Assembly: GCA_019843655.1 (NCBI GenBank)
Contig: JACDQD010000004.1
Coordinates: forward strand, 682,001 to 746,000
Direction: 5' to 3'
DNA from: Lethocerus indicus
Taxonomy: Eukaryota; Arthropoda; Insecta; Hemiptera; Belostomatidae
DNA: 64,000 nt
Part shown: in pieces, positions 52,239 to 64,000 of the stretch
Layout of the letters: every line of letters begins with the position of its first letter
Position numbering within the stretch: the first letter of the stretch is position 1
Program-made: the position numbers and the translations under genes
The notes under the pieces: model-generated
Seen by the model: only the letters and a program-made list of their open reading frames with translations
Databases searched by the model: none
Told to the model about the DNA's origin: nothing

Positions 52239-54477
52239 ATGGCGGCAGGACCGATAGCCGAAAGAAATCAAGGTATTCAACCGGTTTTTTTATATTTTAA
52301 ATCATTTATTTATCCCCCAGGTATATATATAGGTATATAATAGTTTTATCTTAGCGTTTTAAACGATCTGTCATATTTATCCCGCGTTCCGGCGTCTATT
52401 CAAGTTTTGAGGTTATGTTTGGTTTATCTCCGTTTTGAAATACTTGAAATATTAACGTTTTTTTTTTCTTTTTTTCTTTTTCTTATTTTTATTCAGATGC
52501 GACTATATACGTCGGTGGTCTTGACGACAAAGTCACGGAAAGTCTCCTGTGGGAACTATTCGTCCAAGCCGGCCCAGTCGGTATGTATAATATAATAAAT
52601 GTTTCTCGCTTTGATTTATTTCCTCAAAGTTTATTTTTATTATTTGACAAAGTGTTTGACACGACCGATTTATGTACGTAATAATTTTCTGATCTTCATA
52701 ACTTGATAACCGACTGAATTTACCGGAAATTCATTCTTTGGACAAGTAGGTTGTATACTTTTGCGATTAGTTGTCTTAAAGTTAGCTTTTTTATTTTTAT
52801 TGATAATCGGTTATTTGTTAATAGTTAACGTGCACATGCCGAAAGACAGAGTGACGCAGCAACATCAGGGATACGGCTTCGTCGAGTTTATGGGCGAAGA
52901 GGACGCCGATTATGCAATTAAAATCATGAATATGATAAAAGTGCACGGAAAACCAATTAGGGTTAATAAGGTATTTTTAATAATTCAATTCGGCGTTAAT
53001 TTTCTAAGCCGGCTTCAGTTTTTTTTTAATCGTAAATCGAAATTTTTTTTGAAATATATCGTTAGTAACGTATTTTTTTTCATTGAAGGCGTCGGCCCAC
53101 CAAAAGAATTTGGACGTCGGAGCGAACGTCTTTATTGGAAATCTGGATCCCGAAGTCGACGAGAAGCTGCTTTATGACACATTTTCAGCTTTCGGCGTCA
53201 TCCTTCAGACGCCTAAAGTAAGTTATTAATTTTCGGTAACTCTTAAGTTAGCATTCATATTTTATAGAATCAAACGGCGGTATAAAATATTAAATATCGA
53301 GACGTGTCGTAACGGGAAAACTCGGTAGTTATTTTTCGGTTGTGGTAATACATTGGATTTAATTTCAGATCATGCGAGATCCTGACACCGGTAACTCGAA
53401 GGGCTTCGCTTTCATAAACTACGCCAGTTTTGAGGCATCGGACGCGGCGATAGATGCGATGAACGGACAGTTCTTGTGCAATCGCCCCGTGTCTGTGTCT
53501 TATGCGTACAAGAAGGATGCGAAGGGAGAGAGGCACGGCTCTGCGGCTGAAAGGCTGCTGGCCGCGCAGAACCCGCTGTCGCAGGCCGACAGGCCTCACC
53601 ACATGTTCGCCGACGCTCCTCCGCCGCCCATGCCGATGCCTCCTCCTCCGATGACTTCCATGCCGCCTCCCCACCCGTCTTCAACCCGCCGCCGCCTCCA
53701 GTACCGCCAGCCTCGGGCGAGGGTCAACATGCCGCCGCTGCCCATGCCGCCGCCTCCGCCGCACACCATCCGCCGCCGCCCGCCGCCCGGCCTCATGCCT
53801 CCCCGCCCCACCTCCACCGCCGCCCCACCCCTCCGCCCCTCCCAGTCAGGTCTCCATGCCTCCTCCCGATGTAGGGCTCCTCCGCCGCCGCCACCACCCG
53901 GCGCCCCACCCATGCCACCCGGCGCTCCCCCTATGCCTCCGCAGGGGCCTCCGCCGCCTCCCGGCATGATGCCGCCGCCCAATATGTGGCCTCCGCCGCC
54001 GCACATGCAGCAGCCTTATCCTCCACCTCCGCCACCGCCGCACGGTAACTTCTTATATATTTAATCCTTTAGGATTAAATTCAAATTTTCGATAGAAAAA
54101 CATTCAACGGGCTGTGGTGGTGTCAATGGCTAAAGCCATTTATTTCTCTCGCTGTATCTTCGATTCGACTCGCGGGCATAAACAAATATGTACTCCGGTT
54201 GTTTATAGTCTAAATTAATTTAAACTAGGCTAGACAACTTACGGCTTATATTATTGCGTGTGTATATTAATAATGTTGCGATGTTGCAGGTAAGCCGCCG
54301 CCTCCGGCCGCCTCTAGGGTTGGAGGAGGGCCTCCGCCGCTTCCCTCCTCCCGTGAGGGCTTTCCCGCCCAGGACCGCTTGCCTCGCCTCCGGGCCCGAA
54401 TAGGCCGCCTCCGCCGATGTATTAATTGTGCGGTAAATCGCCCAATTATTCGCAGCTACAATGTCTGTTCGGAATGA
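52239..54477 (+). CDS. SF3B4: SF3B4 (SAP49), U2 snRNP SF3b subunit 4
   Basis: Six exons: 52239-52272, 52497-52580, 52825-52970, 53089-53217, 53369-54044 and 54290-54477. This SF3b protein contacts the branch-site region of pre-mRNA in the nuclear U2 snRNP. RRM1 has IYVGGL and GYGFVEF; RRM2 has VFIGNL and KGFAFINY; both are highly conserved, as is [21 protein letters not shown] long Pro/Met-rich tail follows. That tail looks locally out of frame: at about 53668-53740 a neighbouring frame reads [15 protein letters not shown], and in the last exon another frame ends PNRPPPPMY at 54425, whereas the in-frame stop is 54477. The RRM part is certain; the tail is not. Confidence 0.9.
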
Positions 54478-55850
54478 AAAAATCGGCCAAATAATAATAG
54501 ATCCTGTGTTTGTAATATATACGATTGGCATTATTACATTTATTTTTGTGTAATTGTGTACATTTTGGATTAAAATACAATCATTTTGTCACAATTCCTT
54601 TTCGAATTATATCCCGAGTGTTTTGAATAGCCACCAAATTTATGAGTTTCTATCGTGAATTATAATTATTATATGGTGTAAGTTGACCCTGCCACAGGAT
54701 TTATGCCTGATGTATGGTCAACGTCTCTCCAATCATCTAGATACGTTTAATATTAATTTTATTTGTATTCGAGGTAAACAGAATTTTTCTTGTGCGGTTC
54801 ATACCACACAAACTATTTCAATTTGTTACAAAACTAAAACCACTCTGCTCTTCTTCAATTTAATTAATTAATGTGACGATTTTCCGAAAGTAAATAATGA
54901 AAAATGCGTTATAATTATGCGAAATAGCTATTTATAATTACCACTAAAGTACCATAGGTAATTTGTCTTACCTTAGTTGAAAATTATTATGTGTAAGTTA
55001 AAACTTATGGATAGTCAAAATAGTTAAATGATAGATATAACATTACTAACTCATCATGTTTGATTGTTTAGGAAAGGGTTATTGCAAATAAGTTAATGGC
55101 CATCAACTTTGGAGAATTTAAAGCAGGACAAAAATTAAAGTATTATGTTGACTCTTGTAATGGAGTTATTGCAGGAAATAAATCTACAAGTTGGTAAGTA
55201 AATTGTTATTTGAAAAGAAAACTGAACATGTTTGAGTTTGGGTTGTTGCTTACTGTTTTTAAAACTTTTCAACTTTTCCTGACTTCATACTTACAAAGGA
55301 TTTTGAACAGTTGTTAAGAAAGGTTGTAAGAGTAATTAAAATAATGAAGTTACAGTTTTGTAGGTTTCACCAAGAGCTCTTAAGAAGAATTCCTTAGAGT
55401 TAGGACATTAGTCTATTTTATAGGAATTTGTCATCCGAATTTCCCATCAAAGATAAGATTGCTGCTAAAATCTATTGGAAGATTTACCATCCTGTAATAA
55501 ATCATAAATTTCAAAAGGAAATTAGTTAATTATTTCGTGAGAATAAATTCAATATAAGTTTCATAAAAATGAAAAGAAATAATCCTTAAGTTCAGCAAAT
55601 TTTTGTCATTGAGATGTAGAATGTTTTTATGGTTGCAAGTATATCAACAGCTATATATTCACTTTGATTTGTAATTAATGTAAATACTTGAATGAAAAGT
55701 TCACTAAATTAAGTATAATTACTGTAAAATTAACTTGTAAAAACTAGTGTCAGACACTACCAAGGGGTAATATTAATTTATCTGTATAATAATGATGATT
55801 TATGTTTTTCAGGGGTAAAATAATTAAAAACAAGTTCACAAAATATAACA
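54478..55850. other. SF3B4 3' flank, no further gene seen
   Basis: AT-rich DNA with an ATTAAA near 54570 that could end the SF3B4 transcript. No exons or repeats are recognised. It converges on the 3' end of the EcR transcript from the other strand. Confidence 0.45.
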
Positions 55851-58800
55851 TAATATAATTATTTTTTACAAAACATTTTATACACACACTCTCCATTCAA
55901 AGTGAATTCTATTCTATAATAAAATTTGCACTGTCATTTATTTTTACTTAAAAACACATATACACCTTTTGTTCTTCAGTCCAGTGTCAATCAAGTTAAC
56001 AGCATTATGCCCTATTACAATGCACATATATATTAGTCTAAAAATTGTTAGATCTTAAAAATTGTACATTACAATATTAATTTATAGCAAACCTTTTAAC
56101 AAAAGAAAAAAAAAAAGAAAAAAAAGAAGAAATTGGTAACATTATGTGCCTTGTTATTTATTTTTTAAAAAAAAGACAATATATAATATATATATTTATA
56201 ATACGAGGTAGGCTCTGTCAACAACTCTTTATTACACGAATAACCAACCTTCCTATTGCACATTTTACATATTTTTTTTTTTTTAAAACACCGTTTTAAT
56301 ATATAACTTCTAATCGATATAATTTCTTATACACACACCCCGTTCTCATCGTACGAATGTTCGATAAATACGAACGAAAATTTTTTCAGGACAAATAAAT
56401 CCGATTCTATACACTATAATAATAGCCGAACGTACGTTGGCCGTCTATTTCTCAACATTCATTACCGGTGAAAGGTGTTTTCAGTCTAGAATTTCAAATT
56501 TTTTTTTTTTTTAAAAAAACAAATTAGATCGGCGGTGTCTCATCTCGTTTAATTTGAAGAAAATTTGCAGAATGCAGGATTTTATAAGACGAAAATTTAC
56601 AAAATAATTTTCCTAAATAAATGGTATATTGGGAGTGTCGAGGAAATTTAAAGGGGCTAAACGGCAAAGTACAGTTTACGCTTTGTCCTGCCCACATTTT
56701 TTTAAAAATTTATTAGTGGGAATAAACTGCGAAAAAAAAAATAAATAAAAAACCAAATGCCTATATAGGTTGACGGCCGTCACAAAAAGTTTCTAACATT
56801 TATCATGTTTAATTCACACATACAACACATTTAATAAAAAGTAGTAGTTATTCAACGTACAAAACGGGGAAGAGTTGATGAGGAGGTCTGGAAAAGACTT
56901 CGTTCCCGGAGCCGCATATATATTTTTTTTTTTCAAAATGTTTTTTTTTTTTAGACAAGAACACTTTACTCGAGATTATACTCTCTGGCAGTGTTGTGTA
57001 GCCTAAAAGAATGGCAGTTGATTTCATAACTTCGAACTCTGGTCGGTCTCCGTTCATAAATTTTCGACTACTCATCGGATTTTCGGTCTTGAATCAGAGA
57101 AAATATACATTCACAAATTCGATAAAACAATTATATATAATACATAATTATATAAGTCACAATTTTTCGTGTAGTCGAAGCAAATATTCTTCTTCAATGA
57201 CGGGGTTTCTGAGAAACTAGGTGAATTTCTGCATTTTCGCGACGCGTTAAAGACGCAAATTTTGTTGAATAAAAAAAAAAAAATAATTTAAAACGCGATA
57301 AAACGATGAATATATATATAAAAATCCGGCTGATTCAAGTCCATGCATACACTCGAAAAAGTACAACAGAACTCGTGATCCCGCAAAATTTCAATACTAC
57401 AATCGATTCGCGAAACACATATCACAATTGGAACCTAAGAAAATTACTAATTTTTTTTGTTTTAATTTTTTTTTTTTTGTCATAAATACGCGCTAATTAT
57501 TGCATTTCTTTTTGTGAGGCCGTTTTCTATAATTGGACTATTTCCTGTTCCGTTTTTTTTTTTTTTTTTTTTTCGTAATGAGTCGAGATAGTGCACAAAA
57601 TAAGCTGTACTTGAACACCAAATATGGCAGTGCGACAAACAATTTGTTTTTGCTTCGGAATATTTTCCTTTCCTATATATATATATATATATATTAATAT
57701 TTTTCAAAATTTCAAAAGTATAATCTAAAAAAATTTCGCAGTAAAAAATGTGCTATAAATCAAACCGCTGCGCAACTGAATACACAAAATAATGGAAACA
57801 ATTTTCGAATACTTTTTTTTTTCAAAATTATAAGACACTCCTGTTTGTTTGTTATTATTCTAATGCCATGGCCATCTTTTTTTTTATACTAGTCTAGTTA
57901 TCAATTTTGAAAATTATAATCCGCTTATTGACGAAAGAGGAGATTATTCTACCTCCTTAAAACTATCCTGCAAGTGCTGCTTTCTCTCTATTACAAATTT
58001 ATCTGGCCCCTCAATTAGCCTTCAAGTTGAATTGTCAATCTGAGCAGTTATGGGCGCTAAAGAAAACCGTATCGATACTCTTATTACCGATGAAATTTTG
58101 TATAAAAAAATTATTTTATTATTAATTTATATTCTTCGATTCCGGGGTAAAATGCTATTTCACAAAGTGAGCACCCATATATTGCTCGATTTCTAAAAAT
58201 CTGACATCCTGAAAAAAAATATAAAGTAGTAGAGTAACGTTTAAAAATTATATCTCACAGTTAAAAACATTAAAAAAAAAAAAAAAAAAGTTAAAACTGC
58301 CAAAATGTTGAGGTTTGAAAGCAGAAAACATTAATAATCCCCCCGCCCTCTTCTGTAAAGTAGAATATCGGACACTGCTCTGAACTAAAAAATTATATAC
58401 ATCTAACTTAAAAAGTATACAACGAGGAAAAATTAAAACCAATATAAGGCATTTCGGCTCGACTGTAGACTAACGGTACTAAGATGCTTTTTCGATAATG
58501 GTACAATTACAACTAGTTACAAAAAGAGAAAAAGACTATAATGTACAAATTTAAAAAAAACTTGTATGAGCTTTAATCTAAGAATTAAGTAATTAATAGT
58601 CATACTATTTATTTTGTACAGTACACAATCTTGTGACAGAATTCCCACCGTAGCCGGGCACAGAAAGCGAATGTAATAATTTGGAAGGGTTTTTTTTTAT
58701 AGTTTTATTTTTTTTTACAATGCGCAGTAAGATGGTAATTTTTTTCCTGTCGAATGGCCGGAAAAAGAATTTAATGACCTTTCCATTTAATACACGCGCT

Positions 58801-60674
58801 ATCTATGCCCTTTGCACCCCTCTCTAATTATTTTCCTTTAAATTACATTTTTATATATAATTGACAGAGATACACGAAAAGGTTTTTCCTTAAAAATCGT
58901 CCCGCGTACGTAAAAAAAAAAAAAAAAAATAAAAATCGAAACAATTAGTAATGTCGGACGGCACACGCAATTTTATGTTCGCATTGAGAATTCATCCTAA
59001 CTTTAACTTTAAAAACACTGTCGAATGTTTTTAATTTTTTTATAATTCTTATCTCTTATCAACCTTATAATTACTTTATTTGCACGTCGTAGCACCTGGG
59101 CAAATCAACTTTTTCTCCCGATCTCAGTTCTTCTCGACCTCTTATTATTATTATTATTATTATTATTATTTCAGCCCATCCGCTATCCGCTATATCCCAT
59201 TCTCTTAACCATCGTCGTAATAAAAAAAAAAGTTGATTTACAAAGTGTGGTTGGTGCAAGCCAAAGGCACCACATTCTGCTTACTCCAGTCTTAAAAATT
59301 CACATAGCCACCTTTTGACTACAAATACTACCTATCTATATATATATATATATTTATAATTAAATATATACATTATACTTATACATACACAGTGCGCTCA
59401 TGTTTCAATTTTATAAAATTTCTCGCTCCTTTACCGATAAAATTTCAAAACCGAGATATATACACGTAAATTGTACATATATATCTTTTCTTTTAAATAA
59501 ATATACAAATCCCAAATAATAAAATTATTCGTACACGCGTACGAACTCTAGTAAATTTTTTGTATGTGAAAAAAAAAACAAAAATCTAGCAATCGATCCG
59601 CATATTTTGCCTGTTTTAAAAAATATTATCTACATACATCTCAGCCGTATATTCATGGAGCGCCCGCCACCCCCCCCCTGTATTAAGTCCTTCCTCCTCG
59701 AGTCTTGCGTTAAACTCCAATTTTCTCCTCTCTTTTATACACTACAAATAAAATATATTTATTAACTCACAGCCAATTCAGGGTGGTGTCTTTACGATGG
59801 GAGGGGTTCGCGCGCGAGTGTTAATTATCAAAACAGTTTCTTTTTTTGTGTTTTTTTTTTTTTACACCACCGCTTTTCAATCTTTATAAGTCCCAACGGA
59901 GTTCACAACCGCAGCTCCCTTCTTCTCTCGCTCGGTTCACTTCTCTCTTCTTGCACAGGATGAAGATGAAGATGACGACGACGGTGAATATCCTTGAAGA
60001 TGGATGAGGGGGAAGGGGAACCGGATCGACGAAACTAAGGATTACAGCGAGGGTCCGTCGGCCGAGAATCCTATTTCAATTTCAAATTCCCGTCCGTTGT
60101 CGATTTTAATTAATTTTAAAAAATAGATTGCACAAGGTTTTGTCTCGTCCTCTAGATAAGTACTGAGTGTGTGTTTTTTTTTATAGATGGACGGACACTA
60201 GAGTGAAAGGAGGGCAGAGTGTCGTGTCCAATGTCCAAGGGCTGGCCTGTCCCTCCGCCCCGTGTCCCCGTCCCTGTCCCTATCCCTGTCCCTCTTTCCC
60301 TCTACTCTATCTCTCCGGGTAACTTCTTTCTACGGCCACCGGCACTAGCGGACATGTCGGGCGTTGGAAAAGGGGAAAATTTTGGTTTCAACCGCCGAAA
60401 AAAAAAGAAAAGAAAAAATAAAAAATAAAAAGGGATACACGTACCGATCTATCGAAAAAACTGTTCCGGTTGTCAACTTCCTCGCTCTACCAACAAACGC
60501 ATCGCGACGACTGTCCAAATAACACAGCGGTGCAACAACAAATCTTATAAACTATTTAATTATTATTTTTCAATAGCAGTCTTCCGTTAAATCGTTCTCG
60601 ACACCCCGGAAAAATGGGTGCAAAGGAAAGTCTATCATCAACAACTATTTAATTATCTGCATATATATATAAAT

Positions 60675-60715
<41 letters not shown>

Positions 60716-60994
60716 GAAGAAAAATGTACAAACATAAAATGAAATATTATCAGAAAAATTAATAACCGCTATAAAACAATTATATCGGCTGTCAGTCATT
60801 TAATAAAGCACCATCTCGTTTATCAAATATTCAGTAACCAACGTAGTGTCCAGTGTATATGTTTGTATGTATTTGTGTATGTATGTATGTATGTATGTAT
60901 GTGTGTGTGTTAAGGTAAAGTATCTAGTTTACAAATGTTTCCTTCTAGATTTCTTGACAGATTTTTCCGGGATTTAAGGCGTAAATTCGTCTAT

Positions 60995-61043
60995 GGGGCC
61001 CCCCCCACAGTCCACGGAGGGTGGGGGAGGGGGCCCCCCCCCC
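60995..61043. repeat. GC-tract inverted repeat downstream of EcR
   Basis: GGGGCCCCCCCCAC and then GTGGGGGAGGGGGCCCCCCCCCC, separated by about 20 bases, can pair with each other. Homopolymer lengths here are likely unreliable. Confidence 0.75.
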
Positions 61044-61270
61044 TTTAATTTTTTTGTTCACTAAGAGGTCGTTTTATTTTCGTTTTTTTCCCCTTTATTT
61101 TAGTAAAAATCCTACGCGTTTTCTTTTTTTTTTTATATTTCCTACGCGTTTCTACGCCCCGGTCGGTGAGCGCGACGGCGATGGTCGCCTATTTATTATT
61201 AAGGCATGCAAAGGCAGAGAGATTTCTCGACAAAAGTTGGTGAGGTTTATTTACCGGGGATGGGGCAGTA

Positions 61271-61310
61271 GGAGGAGGATGAGGATGAGGATGAGGATGA
61301 GGATGAGGCC
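61271..61310. repeat. GATGAG hexamer repeat next to the EcR stop
   Basis: GGATGA/GATGAG units repeat about six times just downstream of the EcR stop codon (20-60 bases into its 3' UTR). On the minus strand it reads CTCATC repeats. Confidence 0.9.
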
Positions 61311-61331
61311 GGCTATGGTTGAGGAGGGCTC

Positions 61332-63041
61332 TCACGCGTTCACGTCCCATATCTCGGCCAAGAACGGAGGCAGTTTCTTGTTTTTGAGCTTGAGCGAGAA
61401 GCACATCTCGGAGTTCTGGTTGCCCAAAGTCCTCAGTTCGGTAAGCACCGAAAGCAGTTTGGCGAATATCGTCGGCGATTTGGGCCGCATCCTGTTGTCC
61501 ACGTAGGACTTGAGCGCCTCCAGGTATATCTCCTGGATCTTTTCCACCTTCCAACCTTCGACCAACGAAGGCCTCTCTGGAATTGAATAGAACAACACAG
61601 GTATAAATGGGATTGCTCCGACAGATATCGAATAAGTTGTCGACAATATCGGTGAATATATAGTGGGATTAATAGTTTAGGTTCGTGGCGTTTATGTAGG
61701 TTTCGGCGGCTCGCCATCTTCAGTAGCGCTGTACTTGTCAGCCACTGTTGGCACACTTGCGGCTGTATTGGACAGTAAAAGTGACAGTACAGTGCAGTGA
61801 GGATGCCCCAGAAAACATCCAAAGTGCCGACAGTGACTGACAAGTACAGCGCTACTGAAGATGGCGAGCGGCCGACAAACCGGTCTGACAAAAGACCGAA
61901 CCGGTGAGAGGTATATTAATATAATTAGTTTCTTTTTTCAGCAAAATAAAATGAATTCCAAAATCGAAATGTCGATCACTTTCGCCTACCCCTAATATTG
62001 AGACTATAAGATTATTTCAGCGCTGATGGGCCCCAAAGCAAAGAATGAAAAGAAACGTTAACTTTACAAAGCACTATTATCTTCAACTAACTTCTTACTG
62101 AAGGAAAAAGGCTAAAATTTTGCTAGATATTAAATAAAACTCAAGTCTTTGTTCAGTACTCAGAGTATAATTTAACTACTGGAAAGAATTAAAAGCTTAC
62201 GGCTTAAGTTAATTATTTAGAACATTCGCTCAGTTTAAAGTTCTTTAATAGTAGCTATAAAATGAAAAACCCGAACATAAACAGAGTATATTAATACTTC
62301 CAGTGATAGTCTATTAAGGCCTTTTTAAACTTTCGCAATAAAATGACGGCGTATATAACTAAACTAACTAAGTTCAATCTTTCTGAAACATTATTTTGTT
62401 TTAACGCTTAAATATATTGACATAACAATAGGGCAGAGTGATTTAATTGTATGACCATTACGTGCAATGCAAATCGAAGACGGCAGTCGTACTGGGGGGT
62501 CAACGACCCTGAAGTGAGATCAAGGTCAGTATAATAGAGCAGTGGACTTTTTAAAAGTAAAAATATCGCCAAAGTGCTTCCCAATAACAACGCACTTTCG
62601 TCGGCGATTAGTGAAAAATCATGTTGGAATTGGTCAAAAGGACTTAAACTCGCGTATGTATTCTGTTTGAAAAGAGGGATCCCAGAGGTAGTGTTTTACT
62701 AGCACTTTCTATAGCAATTTTTTTTTTAAATGAAAATTCAATTATTTGTTCTAAATTAACAAAATTAACATTCTATTTAACCTCTGGTAATCATCATTAA
62801 GCCGCTAAGCTATAACAGACGGGACGATTTCCTAATTCCCTTTCAATTGGGCCTATTCCCTGAACCTGCTTTCATTGCAGTAGATTTCGCGCGTTTCTGT
62901 CTCATTTCACCGTTTTGGTCTTTTGCGGAGACCGGTTTCGGCCGCTCGCCATCTTCAGTAGCGCTGTGTTAGTCGCTTTGGATGTTTTTCGGGCATCCTC
63001 ACTGCACTGTCACTGTCAGTTGTACTGTGGTGTTTGTTGTC

Positions 63042-63083
<42 letters not shown>

Positions 63084-63698
63084 AACCGTATTATATAGTA
63101 TATAGTTTATATATCCAAACAGACGGCAAACAGACAACCACGACAGTACAAGTGACAGTGACAGTGCAGTGAGGATGCGCCCAGAAAAAACAGTGACTGA
63201 CACAGCGCTACTGAAGATGGCGAGCGGCCGAAATCGGTCTCCGCAAAAGACCAAACGGGCGAGACAGGAGACAGATTCCAACCCCTCGCAGACCACAAAA
63301 CGGGTACGTTAAACTTATTATCTGTCTTCTCGAATGAGATTATCACTTCTTCTTCTTCTTCTTAAGCCGCGTGTCCTGCAGGACATTTCTCACGACTCTG
63401 CCCGATATCGCTACTGCAGTGAATAGACAGTGGGGTCGTCAAATGAGCGTTGGGCGAAACGTGAATAGTGCCCACCTGAGAAGATGACGATGGCTGTGAG
63501 AAGGGCGTACTCGGCGTTGTCCACTTTCATGTTGTACATCTGCCGGCAGAACCTCAACAGATCTTCGACCACCTCTCCCATACCGGCCATATTGTACGAA
63601 TCTCTCGTGTACGGCTGGTTGTTGGCGAACACGATTGAATCCGACTGTGCGTCGTATCGGCGCGCCATCCTCAGCATCATAACTTCACTTGAACACGC
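61332..63698 (-). CDS. EcR: Ecdysone receptor, last two coding exons (LBD), partial
   Basis: Exons 63476-63698 and 61332-61576 join in phase; the 5' part lies beyond the window. The first encodes [32 protein letters not shown] and [14 protein letters not shown]. The second encodes [40 protein letters not shown] and the AF-2 helix [11 protein letters not shown]. These are helices 5-12 of the nuclear receptor ligand-binding domain. EcR pairs with ultraspiracle and, on binding 20-hydroxyecdysone, controls moulting genes. The protein stops two residues after AF-2 (NA), so it has essentially no F domain, unlike fly EcR. The 1.9-kb intron contains foldback copies D and E. Confidence 0.95.
61677..61912. 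mobile_element. Foldback element copy D (EcR intron)
   Basis: Left arm gttcgtggcgtttatgtagg then ttcggcggctcgccatcttc; right arm gaagatggcgagcggccgac through accgaaccggtgagagg. Arms pair over most of the 236 bp, with gcgctgtacttgtcag near the left answered by ctgacaagtacagcgc at the right. Confidence 0.85.
62879..63298. mobile_element. Foldback element copy E (EcR intron)
   Basis: The left arm begins gtagatttcgcgcgtttctg and includes gaccggtttcggccgctcgc. The right arm includes gcgagcggccgaaatcggtc and ends acagattccaacccctcgca. The middle has a TA run (63043-63080) then ggaaccgtattatatagtat, as in copy B. It ends about 180 bases before the splice donor at 63475. Confidence 0.85.
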
Positions 63699-64000
63699 CT
63701 ATAAAAGAGAAAAAAAAAAATTGAGAAACGGTTCCATCAATATCGAAATAACGAAATGTCAGTTGAAGGAGCAACTTCCCCTTCTTGTAACATGCAGAGC
63801 ACCCTCCGCATTACCAGTCAAAGTGTAGAAGGCACAATTAAACAAGGGGGTTGGCATAATATGCTTATCGGGTAACATGAATTTATTTTTTCGACTTTTT
63901 TTTTCACACGTCTTTCGTGATAAACTGAACTAGTGGATTAGGACGAGGTGTAAGGCCGGAGTGGAACCGGGATTTTGTGATTTCGTCGACTGTCGGGATA
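63699..64000 (-). other. EcR intron at the window edge
   Basis: Upstream of the acceptor (TTTTATAG at 63699-63706 on minus) no further ligand-binding-domain exon is seen before the window ends. The next EcR exon must lie outside. Confidence 0.6.

Larger units (their letters stand above)
55851..61331 (-). other. Probable long EcR 3' UTR / downstream region
   Basis: No coding exon is found over 5.5 kb. The DNA is rich in T runs (on plus), TA runs (57676-57692, 59340-59350, 60680-60711), an ATT run (59143-59170), GTATGT units (60880-60905) and GTCCCT-like units (60258-60299). Insect EcR transcripts often have long 3' UTRs; that this is one is inference, and I cannot place its poly(A) site. Confidence 0.35.

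Noticed and set aside
53270..54043. Several long antisense frames opposite SF3B4 exon 5
   Set aside because: They are Gly/Arg-rich mirrors of the Pro-rich coding strand, which lacks stops on all frames because of its composition.

Overview
The window looks like nuclear DNA of an insect, most likely a hemipteroid. It has AT-rich introns with GT-AG borders, the ligand-binding domain of an ecdysone receptor, an inotocin (insect oxytocin/vasopressin-like) precursor, and animal housekeeping genes with orthodox exon structure. The hemipteroid placement rests on my memory of EcR sequences and is only moderately secure. All gene models were read by eye from splice sites, phase and protein family resemblance.

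Layout. 1-3783 is satellite DNA: 21 copies of a 104-bp unit sit inside an array of a ~20-bp degenerate unit that reverses orientation near 3576. 7498-11247 (-) is AUP1 (nine exons, 401 aa). 12753-18627 (+) is O-GlcNAcase (17 exons, 839 aa). 21428-24188 (-) is an LRRC27-like leucine-rich-repeat gene, head-to-head with NELF-A (24566-28769, +) across 377 bp. 30966-38296 (-), perhaps starting near 39094, is a multi-domain Cu-only-SOD-repeat protein of about 1060 aa. 41961-44708 (+) is a divergent homeobox gene. 46505-47858 (+) is uroporphyrinogen-III synthase, followed by the inotocin precursor (48762-49724, +) with a clear TATA/Inr promoter. 50194-50974 (-) is a small secreted 3D/double-psi-barrel protein. 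52239-54477 (+) is SF3B4. 61332-63698 (-) holds the last two coding exons of EcR, with a probable long 3' UTR below it.

The most distinctive non-genic content is a family of nearly palindromic foldback elements: five copies and two lone arms, sharing a core GATGGCGAGCGGCCGAAACC and mostly lying in introns of the genes above. One lone arm directly abuts a reverse-oriented, decayed 360-bp copy of NELF-A exon/intron sequence at 51241-51600, which suggests element-associated capture or duplication of a host gene fragment. A separate mariner-like MITE lies at 41088-41386.

The genes serve unrelated functions (lipid droplet/ER degradation, O-GlcNAc cycling, transcription pausing, splicing, haem synthesis, neuropeptide and hormone signalling); I see no operon-like logic. 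Single-base frame breaks in NELF-A and SF3B4 fall in G/C runs and look more like assembly indels than gene death.
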